From Enterovibrio sp. JCM 19048 (GTDB taxonomy: Bacteria > Pseudomonadota > Gammaproteobacteria > Enterobacterales > Vibrionaceae), in contig BAXE01000008.1 in the NCBI GenBank assembly GCA_001310415.1, forward strand, positions 115,371 to 179,370: a stretch of DNA of 64,000 nucleotides. Direction: 5' to 3'. The notes below the pieces were generated by a model that had not been told where the DNA came from, searched no databases, and saw only the letters and a list, made by a program, of their open reading frames with translations. Numbering within the stretch: position 1 is the first letter of the stretch; each line of letters starts with the position of its first letter. The position numbers were made by a program, and so were the translations under genes. Positions 1 through 10,078 of the stretch are shown here, piece after piece.

Positions 1-837
1 GAGCAATGTAGGAAAGGGGCTTGGTGCGGTAAACTCATCTGTCGAGGGCAGCGAAAATGCCAGTGTCAGTTTGCGTACGTCTTTCAGTGGTTCTATAGAA
101 ATGAACTGTTGGAGTTGGGCTTTTTCGACAAAAGGAACCTGAGGCACAAACGGTGCGAGTTGATGGTCAGGGATGGGCTCAAAGGTCGATTTCGCCAAGG
201 CTTCCAGTTCGTCCAGTGAAAGCGGTCCGGTAATGGACGCCGTCATCAGGTTTGCGCTGTAGTGGGTCTGGTAAAAGCGGATCAGTTCATCACGTACAGA
301 GCTGCCGTCGCGGTCTTCGAGCGTGTCTGCACTGCCCACGGAAAACTGGGAAAAGGGGTGTTTCGGGTTGATGGTTTCTTTCTGTACCTGATAGATACGA
401 CGGACATCATCCTGGATTTTCAGGTGATATTCAGAATCAACCGCGTTGCGCTCTTTGTCTACCGCTTCAGCGTTAAAAAGGGGGGCCGAGAAAAACTGTC
501 CGAACCGATCCAGTGCTTCGCCAAAATAGCTGTGCTGGATATCAAAAAAGAAGGTGGTGTTTTCTGTGCCGGTCCAGGCATTGTTACTGCCGCCGTGACG
601 ACTGATAAAAGCCTGGAATTCACCCACTTTGGGATATTTTTCGGTGCCGAGAAACAGCATGTGCTCAAGGAAGTGTGCCAAGCCTTCGCGATCTACCGGA
701 TCGCAAAAGTGGCCGACGTTGACACTGAGTGCCGCTGCACTGCGCGGTGCATGCAAATCCTCGATGAGTAACACACGCAGGTTATTTCTGAGTGTGACGA
801 GTCTGTAGCTGCGATGATCGTTTGGGCTGATCTGCAC
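1..837 (-). CDS. M16 (insulinase/pitrilysin) family zinc peptidase, N-terminal part
   Basis: The frame is open from a GTG at 837 to the window edge, giving 279 N-terminal residues; the C-terminal part lies outside. Residues 55-59 are HFLEH, the inverted zinc motif HxxEH of M16 metallopeptidases, followed by the typical GGSNNAWT stretch (about 82-89). Glu136 sits at the right distance to be the third zinc ligand. Members of this family cleave peptides; Vibrionaceae carry a pitrilysin-like protein of about 920 residues, which this probably is. The GTG start is chosen because an AAGG sequence sits 6 bases upstream and an in-frame TGA lies just before it. It is divergent from sixA. No signal peptide is seen with this start, so location is not predicted. 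Confidence 0.85.
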   Translation of the reverse strand, partial: MQISPNDHRSYRLVTLRNNLRVLLIEDLHAPRSAAALSVNVGHFCDPVDREGLAHFLEHMLFLGTEKYPKVGEFQAFISRHGGSNNAWTGTENTTFFFDIQHSYFGEALDRFGQFFSAPLFNAEAVDKERNAVDSEYHLKIQDDVRRIYQVQKETINPKHPFSQFSVGSADTLEDRDGSSVRDELIRFYQTHYSANLMTASITGPLSLDELEALAKSTFEPIPDHQLAPFVPQVPFVEKAQLQQFISIEPLKDVRKLTLAFSLPSTDEFTAPSPFPTLL

Positions 838-1109
838 AATGCACCTTCATTAGTAGGGTCTGCGAAAAGCGTTTACGCTTTGTTGCGATGTGTTCACTTA
901 GAATAACTGGGCTATACACACCTCGCCATGCCTAAAATGCGCTTCGCGAAAACAAAATTTGGCCACGAAAGACCAACTGACGACAGTGGTAAGGTCTTAA
1001 TTATGACCAGCTTGGTAATTAGAGGCAAACATCTGTGCGCTCTATCGTTCCAGAATGAAGAATTGACTGGTAGCATGGTCGGGTAACTCAAAAAATCAGC
1101 AGTAGTGAT

Positions 1110-1624
1110 ATGCGAATTTATATTATGCGCCACGGCGAAGCGCACACCTTTGCCGCCAGTGATGAAGAACGTCCTTTGACTGATCGTGGTGAACACCAGT
1201 CTGTCGAGATGGCTCGTTGGCTGGCGTCTGAGCTGCCGGAAGGGGCAATGGACATGGTGTTGGTCAGCCCATACCTACGCGCTCAGCAGACCTGGTCTGC
1301 CTGTGAGCCTATGTTACGTCCGTGAAAAAAGTGATGACGGAAGACGGCATTACACCTTACGGGGACAGCGAACATGTCGCCTCCTACCTGCGTGCGCTGG
1401 TGGCGGTGGACAATCCTGCTTCTATGTTGCTGGTATCGCACCTGCCTTTGGTGGGTTACCTGACTGCGGAATTTGATGCGGAAATGCAGCCTCCGATGTT
1501 CCCGACTTCCTCGCTTTCTTGCATCGAGTACGACCCTAAAACCGGTCACAGCGAAGTCGTATGGCTGAAAAGCCCATCCCAATTGATGGGTTACGCTCCT
1601 AAAAACAGAAAACGCCCGAACTAA
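1110..1624 (+). CDS. sixA: Phosphohistidine phosphatase SixA (one frame break)
   Basis: SixA removes phosphate from histidine in phosphotransfer proteins. The N-terminus has the RHGE motif (residues 7-10, His8 being the phospho-acceptor) and VSPYLRAQQT. After position 1320 the frame hits TGA, but the neighbouring frame continues at once with VSHLPLVGYL and the PPMFPTS region expected of SixA. One base is missing around 1318-1322; restoring it gives 171 residues, against about 161 for the E. coli protein. The gene is monocistronic, divergent from the M16 peptidase, and ends at a hairpin shared with smrB. The break is probably a sequencing error. Confidence 0.9.
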
Positions 1625-1636
1625 AGGGCGTTTTGT
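1609..1636. terminator. Bidirectional terminator between sixA and smrB
   Basis: AAAACGCCC at 1609-1617 pairs with GGGCGTTTT at 1626-1634 around an 8-base loop that contains the sixA stop codon. T-rich on one side and A-rich on the other, it can serve both convergent genes. Confidence 0.8.
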
Positions 1637-1658
1637 TCATTCGTGGCTTGTCACCGTT

Positions 1659-2189
1659 TTATTTCTGCGGGATTTCAATCAGCACCAGCAGTGCGCCGTC
1701 ACCGCCAAATTCCAGCGGTGCCTGGTGAAAAGCCAACACATCAGGATGCTGCGCCAGCCACAGTGGCGTTTTTTGCTTCAGAATATGCTTGCCGATACCG
1801 TGCATCACACACGCACAGCTCACCCCATCTTTTACACATGCAGCGATAAGTGCGCCAAGCTCGCGTTTGGCCTCCATCTGCGTCATGCCATGCAAATCCA
1901 GAAACATATCCGGCACATAGACACCGCGGCGTAAGCGTTTCACTTCATATTTGGACACACCGGTACGGGCGTACTGGGTTGGCCCATCCTCTTTCAGCAG
2001 GGGCTCAAACTCATCGGAGAAATAAAAGGCGTGATCACGCGCCGCAGAGTCTGAGAGCTTTCTGCGGGACTGTTCTGTTGTCTGGCGCTTCGGCGGGTTT
2101 ATGGTATCCTGCTGCAGTTTTTTAACGCCTTTCACCGCATCGCGGAACAATGACATGTCATCGTCTGAGATCGGGGATTTCTTGCTCAT
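1659..2189 (-). CDS. smrB: Smr-domain endonuclease SmrB
   Basis: This 176-residue protein has a C-terminal Smr domain with DLHGMT at residues 98-103 and HGIGKH at 130-135. In E. coli, SmrB cuts mRNA between collided ribosomes and so starts ribosome rescue. The basic N-terminal extension (about 1-85) is typical of the SmrB subfamily and is thought to place it on ribosomes. Length and start (MSKK) match the family. It is intact, convergent with sixA and divergent from prmB, the usual smrB-prmB arrangement in gammaproteobacteria. Confidence 0.95.
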   Translation of the reverse strand: MSKKSPISDDDMSLFRDAVKGVKKLQQDTINPPKRQTTEQSRRKLSDSAARDHAFYFSDEFEPLLKEDGPTQYARTGVSKYEVKRLRRGVYVPDMFLDLHGMTQMEAKRELGALIAACVKDGVSCACVMHGIGKHILKQKTPLWLAQHPDVLAFHQAPLEFGGDGALLVLIEIPQK

Positions 2190-2309
2190 ACGTTTATTCC
2201 AAATTCTGATTGCTGCATTTTACTCAAAATGAGCGCAATGTCTTGCTGTCGTATTCGGAATAACCCACACCGCGTTGTGTTGGGGTGAAAAAGGCTACTG
2301 GAGGCCATT

Positions 2310-3242
2310 TTGGATAGAATTATTGTTGATGAAGTCGTCAACGAGCTGCGCACACTACAAGATATGCTGCGTTGGACGGTAAGCTGCTTTAATGCAGCAG
2401 GTTTGTATTACGGCCATGGCACGGATAACGCGTGGGATGAAGCCGTTCAATTGGTGCTGCCAACCGTGTATCTGCCTATTGATGTGCCAGCAGAAACCCA
2501 GACCTCCCGTCTGACCACCAGTGAGCGTCACCGCATTGTTGAGCGCGTGGTTCGCCGTATCAACGAGCGCACGCCAGTGGCATACCTGACCAACAAAGCC
2601 TATTTCTGCGGTCTGGAGTTTTATGTGGATGAGCGTGTGCTGGTGCCACGTTCGCCAATCGGTGAGCTGATCCAAAACCAGTTCGCGCCAATTTTGCCGG
2701 TTGAACCAACCCGCATTATGGACTTGTGTACCGGCAGCGGCTGTATCGGTATCGCCTGTGCTTACGCATTCCCTGAAGCGGAAGTGGATCTGGTTGATAT
2801 TTCGACCGATGCGCTGGAAGTGGCGGAAATGAACGTGCAGGAACACGGTTTGGAGCAGCAGGTGTTCCCAATCCGTTCGGACTTGTTCCGCGATCTGCCG
2901 AAAGATAAATACGACCTGATCGTGTCTAACCCGCCATACGTGGACGAAGAAGACATGAACTCGTTGCCACAGGAGTTCCGTCACGAGCCTGAACTGGGTC
3001 TGGCGGCTGGCAGCGATGGCCTGAAGCTGATGCGCCGCATCATTGCTAACGCACCGAACTACCTGACCGAAGAAGGTATCCTGATCTGTGAAGTGGGCAA
3101 CTCCATGGTTCACGTTCAGGAGCAGTATCCGGATATGCCTCTGACCTGGCTGGAGTTTGAAAACGGCGGTCACGGCGTATTCATGATGACCTACCAGGAT
3201 CTGATGAGTGTGGCAGACGAGTTTTCTATCTACAAAGATTAA
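2310..3242 (+). CDS. prmB: Ribosomal protein L3 glutamine N5-methyltransferase PrmB
   Basis: PrmB methylates a glutamine of ribosomal protein uL3 using S-adenosylmethionine. The 310-residue product has the SAM-binding [10 protein letters not shown] at 138-147 and the NPPY substrate-glutamine motif at 207-210. The start is TTG at 2310, supported by a strong CTGGAGG ribosome-binding site; the product [10 protein letters not shown] matches the family start. It is divergent from smrB and upstream of aroC, as in E. coli and vibrios. Intact. Confidence 0.96.
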   Translation: MDRIIVDEVVNELRTLQDMLRWTVSCFNAAGLYYGHGTDNAWDEAVQLVLPTVYLPIDVPAETQTSRLTTSERHRIVERVVRRINERTPVAYLTNKAYFCGLEFYVDERVLVPRSPIGELIQNQFAPILPVEPTRIMDLCTGSGCIGIACAYAFPEAEVDLVDISTDALEVAEMNVQEHGLEQQVFPIRSDLFRDLPKDKYDLIVSNPPYVDEEDMNSLPQEFRHEPELGLAAGSDGLKLMRRIIANAPNYLTEEGILICEVGNSMVHVQEQYPDMPLTWLEFENGGHGVFMMTYQDLMSVADEFSIYKD

Positions 3243-3262
3243 TCCCGTCCGGACTCACTGAG

Positions 3263-3297
3263 AAAAAGGCTGAAATCATTGGTTTCAGCCTTTTTTG
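3263..3297 (+). terminator. Rho-independent terminator after prmB
   Basis: AAAAAGGCTGAAA pairs with TTTCAGCCTTTTTT around a short TCATTGG loop, with a T run. It separates prmB from aroC, so aroC (219 bases downstream) needs its own promoter. Confidence 0.85.
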
Positions 3298-3461
3298 TAT
3301 TTGTATGCCTGCTTTTGTCTGATTTATTGAAATCCGCCCCTGATTTTAAGGCGACTCAAACTGCTCATAAAAAAGCTTTTGCTTATCCATCCCTGTTATG
3401 TTTCATTAGACGGATGCTAGTGCGGTTGCGATAAGTCGACCGGAGAGAAACAGAGGAAGTA

Positions 3462-4545
3462 ATGGCAGGCAATTCAATAGGTCAGGTTTTTCGAGTCACC
3501 ACTTTTGGTGAAAGCCACGGATTGGCATTGGGATGTATCGTTGACGGTTGCCGCCGGGACTTGAACTGACAGAAGCAGATTTACAGGGTGATCTGGACCG
3601 TCGTCGTCCGGGCACCTCAAAATACACCACCCAGCGCCGCGAGCCGGATCAGGTGAAAATCCTCTCCGGTGTGTTCGAAGGCAAAACCACAGGCACGTCT
3701 ATTGGCCTTCTGATTGAAAACACCGACCAGCGTTCACAGGATTACTCCAAAATCGCTGATCGTTTCCGCCCTGGACATGCCGATTACACATACCACCAGA
3801 AGTACGGCCACCGCGATTACCGTGGTGGCGGCCGTTCGTCTGCCCGTGAAACCGCCATGCGTGTGGCGCTGGTGCGATTGCGAAAAAGTACCTTAAGCAG
3901 CAACACGGCATTGAAGTGCGCGCTTACCTGTCACAAATGGGCGATGTCACTATTGAGAGCGTCGATTGGGATCAGGTAGAGCAAAACCCGTTTTTCTGCC
4001 CGGATGCATCCAAAATTGACGCCTTGGACGAGCTGATCCGTAACCTGAAAAAAGACGGTGACTCCATCGGTGCCAAACTGACCGTGGTGGCAAACAATGT
4101 GCCGGTTGGCTTGGGTGAGCCTGTCTTTGACCGTCTGGATGCCGACATCGCCTACGCCCTGATGGGTATCAATGCGGTGAAAGGCGTGGAAGTGGGAGAT
4201 GGTTTTGATGTGGTCAACCAGCGCGGCAGTCAACACCGCGATGAACTGACGCCGGAAGGCTTTAAGTCCAATCACGCCGGCGGCATCCTCGGTGGTATTT
4301 CATCCGGACAGGACATCGTCGCACATCTGGCGCTTAAGCCAACGTCCAGCATTACCGTACCGGGTGAAACCATCAATGTGGATGGCGAAACCGTGGATGT
4401 GATTACTAAAGGCCGCCATGACCCATGCGTGGGCATCCGCGCAGTACCAATCGCCGAAGCCATGGTCGCGATTGTGCTGATGGATCACCTGCTGCGCCAC
4501 CGCGCACAAAACTCCGGTGTGCATACCAATACGCCAAAGATCTAG
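3462..4545 (+). CDS. aroC: Chorismate synthase AroC (two frame breaks)
   Basis: AroC makes chorismate from EPSP with reduced FMN, the last common step to aromatic amino acids. The start MAGNSIGQ follows a GAGGAAG ribosome-binding site. Family signatures [35 protein letters not shown] and GRHDPC are all present but spread over three frames. One base is missing near 3547 (GACGGTTGCC) and one near 3869 (GTGGCGCTGG, expected GTGGCGGCTGG). Restoring both gives exactly 361 residues, the E. coli length. As the gene is essential for aromatic biosynthesis, both breaks are best read as sequence errors. Confidence 0.93.
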
Positions 4546-4573
4546 AACTGAGATAAGAGATTTTAGATAAGAG

Positions 4574-4606
4574 AAAGGCCAGCTGAAAAACTGGCCTTTT
4601 GTTTTT
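4574..4606 (+). terminator. Terminator after aroC
   Basis: AAAGGCCAG and CTGGCCTTTT form a stem around CTGAAAAA, followed by GTTTTT. It lies 28 bases after the aroC stop. Confidence 0.85.
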
Positions 4607-4630
4607 GAGCGCTTATTCCAAGCTATCTTC

Positions 4631-4679
4631 AAGTCTCAAGTCTCAAGTCTCAAGTCTCAAGTCTCAAGTCTCAAGTCTC
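4631..4679. repeat. Tandem heptamer array, seven AAGTCTC units
   Basis: Seven perfect head-to-tail copies of AAGTCTC fill the gap between the aroC terminator and the stop codon of the convergent channel gene (4685). The unit is a rotation of GTCTCAA and so belongs to the same GTCTCNN class as the array at 53014-53111. Confidence 0.95.
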
Positions 4680-4684
4680 AGTGT

Positions 4685-5332
4685 CTACTTCGCTTCTGCA
4701 CTTTCCGGTTCATTATCTTCAAAACTAAACACCGGCAGGCTCCAGCCAAATTTCACTGCTGACATACGGAATACAAAGCCGGTGATCAGGGTCGAAACTG
4801 TCGCCATGTTTTCATCGATGCCAAATTGTCCACCATAGGTCATCAGCGCCAGATACATAGCGCCTGAGAAAAAAGCGACGGAGGCATAAAGTTCTTTGTG
4901 CAACACCATGGGCTGACGGCGGCACAGTAAGTCGCGCAGCAGGCCTCCGAAAATGCCTGTCACCAGTGCGGAAACCACGCAGATCAGCGGTGACAATCCC
5001 ATGTCCATACCGACACGGCAACCAATGATGCTGAATGCAATCAAACCCAGTGAATCAAGCCAGACAAAAAGCTTGTGGTTGCGGGCGACCCAAGAAGCCA
5101 TCCAGGTAGTGACAATACCGGCCACACAGACAATCACCAGATACTGGGGATTGGCGACCCAGCCGAGAGGATAGTGACCCAGCAGGATGTCACGCACTGT
5201 GCCACCACCGATTGCCGTGCAGGCAGCCACCAGCATTACGCCAAACCAATCCATTTTGCGTCGACCCGCCGCGAGTGCGCCGGTCATGGCTTCTGCAGTA
5301 ATACCGATAATGTATAAGGTGGAAAGTAACAT
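4685..5332 (-). CDS. TRIC/UPF0126 family membrane channel (YadS/YicG-like)
   Basis: A 215-residue integral membrane protein with two UPF0126 repeats of three helices each; the helix-breaking glycine motifs GGGTVRD (42-48) and GGLLRD (129-134) mark the repeats. Prokaryotic TRIC proteins are trimeric cation channels; a glycine-related role has been proposed for YicG. The start at 5332 (MLLSTLYIIG) is preferred over a longer frame because the extra residues are hydrophilic and unlike the family. Convergent with aroC, from which it is separated by the heptamer array. Intact. Confidence 0.85.
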   Translation of the reverse strand: MLLSTLYIIGITAEAMTGALAAGRRKMDWFGVMLVAACTAIGGGTVRDILLGHYPLGWVANPQYLVIVCVAGIVTTWMASWVARNHKLFVWLDSLGLIAFSIIGCRVGMDMGLSPLICVVSALVTGIFGGLLRDLLCRRQPMVLHKELYASVAFFSGAMYLALMTYGGQFGIDENMATVSTLITGFVFRMSAVKFGWSLPVFSFEDNEPESAEAK

Positions 5333-5558
5333 CTTGTTTATTCGTCTGTTTGCATGGCAAGGAAGAGTATGTCGCGATTGTAGGTGTGACCAAGTTCTCA
5401 ATCCAATGAAAGGTTATGAACCCACACATGAATTGGATTCATGGTTAACCTGGGTGAATTGGCCTAAAACGGTGCTTTTTGCTGCGACAAAGGACACTGT
5501 GGCGGGTAAAATGCCCGCTGAATGAATTTTGCTGTAACCATACATTTACAAATCACCC

Positions 5559-6092
5559 ATGCATCACGATTATAACGACCTGATTTCTGTCTTTAATCAG
5601 ACTTTTATTGATTCTTTTAATACCGAATTGCTGCTTGGCGGCGACGAACCTATTTACCTGCCGGCGGACAGCGAAAACCCGCATCACCGCATTATTTTTG
5701 CCCGAGGCTTTTTTGCTTCGGCACTGCATGAAGTGGCGCATTGGTGCATTGCAGGGCCAGAGCGCCGTCTGCTTGAGGATTTTGGCTACTGGTATCAACC
5801 GGATGGCCGCGACGAGCAAACCCAGGCAGAATTTGAAAAAGTGGAAATCAAACCGCAGGCAGTCGAATGGATTTTGTCTGCCAGCTGTGGGTTCCGTTTT
5901 CAGGTCAGTTGTGACAACCTAAGCGGCTCTTTTGAACCTGATCGCCCGGCGTTTACAGCCAAAGTGCGTGAACAGGTGCTGCGTTACCTCGAAGAAGGCA
6001 TGCCAGCCCGTGCAAAAACTTTTTCTGATGCGCTGCGTGCGTTTTACCAATTACCGCCGTTGACGGCTGCTGATTTTCCAGAGAGCAAATGA
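5559..6092 (+). CDS. epmC: Elongation factor P hydroxylase EpmC
   Basis: EpmC (YfcM) hydroxylates the beta-lysyl-lysine of elongation factor P, finishing its maturation. The 177-residue product carries HEVAHWC at 57-63, the metal-binding signature of the family, and the normal start MHHDYNDL. It overlaps yfcL by 4 bases (ATGA), so the two are translationally coupled. Intact. Confidence 0.93.
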   Translation: MHHDYNDLISVFNQTFIDSFNTELLLGGDEPIYLPADSENPHHRIIFARGFFASALHEVAHWCIAGPERRLLEDFGYWYQPDGRDEQTQAEFEKVEIKPQAVEWILSASCGFRFQVSCDNLSGSFEPDRPAFTAKVREQVLRYLEEGMPARAKTFSDALRAFYQLPPLTAADFPESK

Positions 6093-6358
6093 TGATCCAA
6101 GACTACGAAGAAAAAATCCTCGACCTGATTGATGCCATGGTTACCACTGCCTCTGACGATGAATTGTTTGCCAGCGGTTACCTGCGCGGCCACATCTCGC
6201 TGGCTGCGGCAGATTGCGAGCAAGAAGGCATTGACGAAGTAAACGCACTGAAACAGCGTGTGGCACAAAGCTTGAAAGACAATGCCAACGAGCTGAACCC
6301 GGCAGATCAGGTGCTGGTGGGTAACCTTTGGACATCGTTGCAAGAGCAAGTGGGCTGA
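6089..6358 (+). CDS. yfcL: YfcL family protein
   Basis: An 89-residue acidic helical protein of the YfcL family, found immediately after epmC in many gammaproteobacteria. Its biochemical role is not known. The ATG at 6089 overlaps the epmC stop; ATGATG allows the second ATG as an alternative start. The pair ends at a clear terminator. Confidence 0.88.
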   Translation: MMIQDYEEKILDLIDAMVTTASDDELFASGYLRGHISLAAADCEQEGIDEVNALKQRVAQSLKDNANELNPADQVLVGNLWTSLQEQVG

Positions 6359-6388
6359 TTGAATCAGTAAGCACATTGCTTCAATAAG

Positions 6389-6414
6389 GAAAGGCGCCAT
6401 CGGCGCCTTTCTTG
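6389..6414. terminator. Terminator between yfcL and mnmC
   Basis: GAAAGGCGCC (6389-6398) pairs with GGCGCCTTTC (6402-6411) around a 3-base loop, followed by TTG. It lies between convergent genes and can act both ways. Confidence 0.85.
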
Positions 6415-6442
6415 TTTTCGTTCTGATTCAACACGCTGCGGG

Positions 6443-8442
6443 TTACAGCGATTTACCTTTCAGCAATTTTCTCACCCACATGCGTCCCGGGTGCAGCGCG
6501 TTGAGCACATCAACCGGCAATGGCAATGGATGACCACAAAGTTGTGATGCCATCAGCTCACCAAGAATCGGTGCAGAAGTCAGGCCTCGTGAACCCAGCG
6601 CCAGCAGGCTATAAAGGTTCGGGTAGACAGGTACATCTGCGGCGTCATCTTTCTTTTCACGCAGATCGCTGTAGACAGATGTCAGCGCGTCGAAATCACA
6701 CACATCTCCGGCATACGGCAGGTGATCGCGGCTGGCGCAGCGGATTCCGACGCGGCCAGCGCCATGGTCGGTATCAATCTCTTTCGGCCATTCAGCAGGA
6801 ATGCAGTCTATTAGGCGCTGCTTGTTGTCAGCCTGATCGCCCATGCGGAAGTCCATCGATACATCGTTGCGGCTGTAACTTGCACCAATGCAATGGGTAT
6901 CGTTTTTAGGGTTGATAGGCGTCAGGTAGCGTCATAGCACAACACGGTTTTCAGCTGCTTCAGTGCTTCCGTGGTGTTGATGTGTGACACCTGACCACGC
7001 ACCGGATAGGCCGGAATAGGCGCAGTCTGTTCAAACTGGGTGAACTTGTGGCCGTTGGCAACCACCACTGTCGCATGGTTAAAGCTGTCCTGCGCGGTTT
7101 TCAGTGTCCACTGGTCGTTGCTGCGTTCAAGGGAAATCACTTCCGTGTTGTAGTGACAGGTGAGCAGGCCAGTTTGTTGCGCGTTGGCAATCAAGCCTGG
7201 GTCAGTTGCTGCGGACACAGCCAGCCGCCGAGTGGATAGGTCACACCGCTGTGGCCGGTTTCAATGCCAGTCAGCGCTTCTGCTTCTTCTTTACTGACAG
7301 CGTGGATAAGCGCGTCAGGAAAACCACCTTTCAGCATCTTCGCCAGTTTGTCTGCGCTTTTCTCATCCCAGCCAATTTGGGTGACGCCACACAGATCGTG
7401 GTCGAACGCAGTCGTTTTTTCTGCCTGCTCAATAAACTGTCGAGCGAACAAAATGCCGGGGCAAAGAAGCGGGAGAGCGCATCGTCACTGCCATTTAGCA
7501 AAGGATACACGGCACCTTGTCGGTTGCCTGATGCTGCCAAGCCCGGCTTATCATGTTCACAATACAAGGTGACAGCTCTGCCGCGGCGCACCAGAGACAT
7601 TGCCAGTGCGGCACTCGCCACACCGCCGCCAATGATCGCGATATCCTTGCTGTCAGCCGGCGAGGTGCGCTTGTACCAAGCACCTGTTGTTTCGCGTTTG
7701 CGTGTTCAGCCATGGTGCCAACAATCATGTCTCGCTTGGTGCCAAAGCCTTTGGTTTTCTTCATGGCAAAGCCAGCTTCAATCAGGCCGCGGCGCACAAA
7801 GCCCGCAGCGGTGAAGGTCGCTACGGTACAATCCTGTTTTGCCAGCCTAGCCATGCCATCAAACAGGCTTTGGCTCCACATTTCCGGGTTCTTACTTGGG
7901 GCAAAACCGTCAAGGAACCAGCAATCCACAATACCGTCATCTGGCGTCCACACTTGCGGCATAGAATCTTTGATATCGCCGAACCAGAGATCCAGGGTGA
8001 TCATGCCATTGGCTAGTACCAGACGGTGACAGCCCGGCACAGCAGCAGGGTAGTGCTCGCGAAGTCCGGCAGCAAATTCTGCCAGCTCAGGCCATGCCGC
8101 ATGGGCTTTTTCCAGATCGGACTGAGTCACCGGAAACTTTTCAAAGCTGATGAAGTGGAGTTGGTTCACCGTCGCCTGTGGGTTTTCCGCGCGGAATTTG
8201 GCAAACCATTGCCAGACAGCAAGGAAGTTCAGGCCGGTACCAAAGCCGGTTTCGGCAATAACAAAGCGGTCACGCGGGAAATCGAGCCATCGCTCTGGCA
8301 GCTGGTTTTGCTGCAGGAACACATAGCGCGTCTCTTCAAGGCCATTGGCATTGGAGAAATAGACATCGTCAAAGTTGTCGGAAACCGGGGTACCGGCTTC
8401 GTTCCAGTGGATTTGCGCGTGTTCAATTTTGGGATGGGTCAC
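6443..8442 (-). CDS. mnmC: Bifunctional tRNA wobble-uridine modification enzyme MnmC (four frame breaks)
   Basis: MnmC converts cmnm5s2U34 of tRNA to mnm5s2U34 in two steps. The N-terminal methyltransferase half (from 8442, with GFGTGLNF and [12 protein letters not shown]) and the C-terminal FAD-dependent oxidoreductase half ([44 protein letters not shown] end) are both present. Frame breaks near 7690, 7455, 7205 and 6929 split it into five frames. At the last, GACGCTACC should read GACGGCTACC, restoring YDGYLTP. Adding four bases gives 667 residues, against 668 in E. coli. Four independent breaks in a gene with full-length homology point to sequence errors rather than decay. Confidence 0.9.
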
Positions 8443-8566
8443 AAGCCTTACCTTTCATTTTGCTGTCTTTGCACTCTGGGCGCGGATTCTATCGTCAAAC
8501 CCAGACAAGATACAGATGGAGAGCTTGGGACTTTCCTAGCATGTGTGCGAGCATGACTGAAATTTC

Positions 8567-8586
8567 AGCTTACACGCGTACACAGG
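8567..8586. promoter_or_regulatory. Possible FabR-like operator upstream of fabB
   Basis: AGCTTACACGCGTACACAGG, about 70 bases before the fabB start, resembles the FabR half-site GTACAC around a central ACGCGT. FabR and FadR control fabB in E. coli; here only the motif resemblance is seen and it is not a clean palindrome. Confidence 0.25.
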
Positions 8587-8653
8587 AAAGCTGACCACTT
8601 TGCTGTATCAAAACCGCTATCATCGGGTCGAACTCGAATTGTAGGAACAAAAG

Positions 8654-9864
8654 ATGAAACGAGCCGTAATTACAGGTATGGGAATTGTTTCCAGCATCGG
8701 TAACAACGTTAAAGAAGTGCTGGAGTCATTGAAGGCGGGTAAATCAGGGATTAGCTTTTCCCAACAATTCGCAGACATGAAGCTTCGCAGCAATGTCTGG
8801 GGTGATTTAAAGCTCAACCCTGCTGATCATATTGATCGCAAAAAGTTTCGTTTTATGGGCGATGCTGCAGGCTTCGCCTATCTGAGCATGGAACAGGCTA
8901 TCGAAGACGCTGGCCTGACTGAAGAGATGGTATCTAACGACCGCACCGGTTTGGTTGCGGGTTCGGGTGGTGCGTCATCGATCAACCAGGTTGCTGCAGT
9001 GGACACACTGCGTGAGAAAGGCGTGAAACGTGTAGGCCCATATATGGTGCCACGCACCATGTCTTCAACCGTATCAGCCTGTCTGGCAACCCCTTTTAAA
9101 ATCCGTGGTGTGAACTACACCATGAGCTCGGCATGTGCGACCTCTGCACACTGTATCGGCCACGCGCTGGAACTTATCCAACTGGGCAAGCAAGACATCG
9201 TCTTCGCCGGTGGTGGTGAAGAGCTGGATTGGTCGCTGACCATGATGTTTGACGCCATGGGCGCGCTGTCGACCAAATACAACGATAACCCAGAAAAAGC
9301 ATCACGCACCTATGACGCAGACCGCGACGGTTTCGTTATCTCCGGTGGTGGCGGCATGATGGTTATCGAAGAACTGGAACACGCACTGGCGCGTGGCGCG
9401 AAAATCTACGGTGAAATCGTCGGTTATGGCGCAACCTCTGATGGCTACGACATGGTAGCACCGTCAGGTGAAGGCGCGGTGCGTTGTATGAAGATGGCGA
9501 TGCAGGACGTTGACCAGATTGACTACATCAACACCCACGGTACTTCAACGCCAGTTGGCGACGTAAAAGAGCTGGGTGCGATTCAGGAAGTGTTTGGCAA
9601 TAACAGCCCAGCCATTTCTGCCACCAAAGCGATGACAGGTCACGCGCTGGGTGCGGCGGGTGTTCATGAAGCGATTTATTCCACCATCATGCTGGATAAC
9701 AACTTTGTGGCACCAAGCATCAACATCGAAAACCTGGATCCAGCGGCGGAAGGTCTCGACATCGTGACTGAGGCCCGTGATGTAGAGCTGAAGACAGTGA
9801 TGTCAAACAGCTTCGGTTTCGGTGGCACCAACGCGACACTGGTTATCAAAAATACGAGGGATAA
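8654..9864 (+). CDS. fabB: 3-oxoacyl-ACP synthase I FabB (one frame break at the C-terminus)
   Basis: FabB is the condensing enzyme for unsaturated fatty-acid elongation. The Cys-His-His triad is visible: Cys161 in [10 protein letters not shown], the histidine of NTHGTSTP and that of KAMTGHALG. The start [10 protein letters not shown] follows a TAGGAAC sequence. In the raw sequence the frame runs on to 9949 with a non-homologous tail. The run of five A at 9848-9852 should be six: the protein then ends VIKKYEG at a TAA at 9862-9864, giving 403 residues, the family length. A terminator follows at 9989. Confidence 0.95.
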
Positions 9865-9988
9865 GGTCAGGCCTTGTCCCAGAGTCCTGTCATGGACTCT
9901 TCGGTTTTCCGGGACTTTGGCTATTAGCCTAAACAGACGCGGGTTTTGACCGTTGAGAGCCGGTCATTACCTTTCAATCCTGGATTTT

Positions 9989-10014
9989 GCCCGGCCTTTT
10001 TGGCCGGGCTTTTT
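9989..10014 (+). terminator. Terminator after fabB
   Basis: GCCCGGCC (9989-9996) and GGCCGGGC (10002-10009) form a perfect G+C stem with a TTTTT loop, followed by TTTTT. Confidence 0.9.
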
Positions 10015-10078
10015 CGTTTGCGCTGCTGCTGAAAAAGTTCACAATAGCGGTAATAGATTTTAGGTAGAGTAAACGCAA

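Noticed and set aside
30..771. Plus-strand open frame of 169 codons at 262-771
   Set aside because: It is antisense to the M16 peptidase, which has its HxxEH zinc motif in an uninterrupted frame.
3462..4545. Genuine pseudogenes or programmed frameshifting in aroC, purF, folC, fabB and others
   Set aside because: Breaks differ in sequence context, lack slippery-site and pseudoknot signals, and restoring one base each gives normal proteins in genes a living cell needs. Sequence error is simpler.
4631..4679. CRISPR-like array
   Set aside because: Units are 7 bases, directly tandem, with no spacers; same for 53014-53111. No cas genes are present.
9865..9949. C-terminal extension of FabB
   Set aside because: The tail appears only because one A is missing at 9848-9852; the neighbouring frame ends at once with the family-typical KKYEG.
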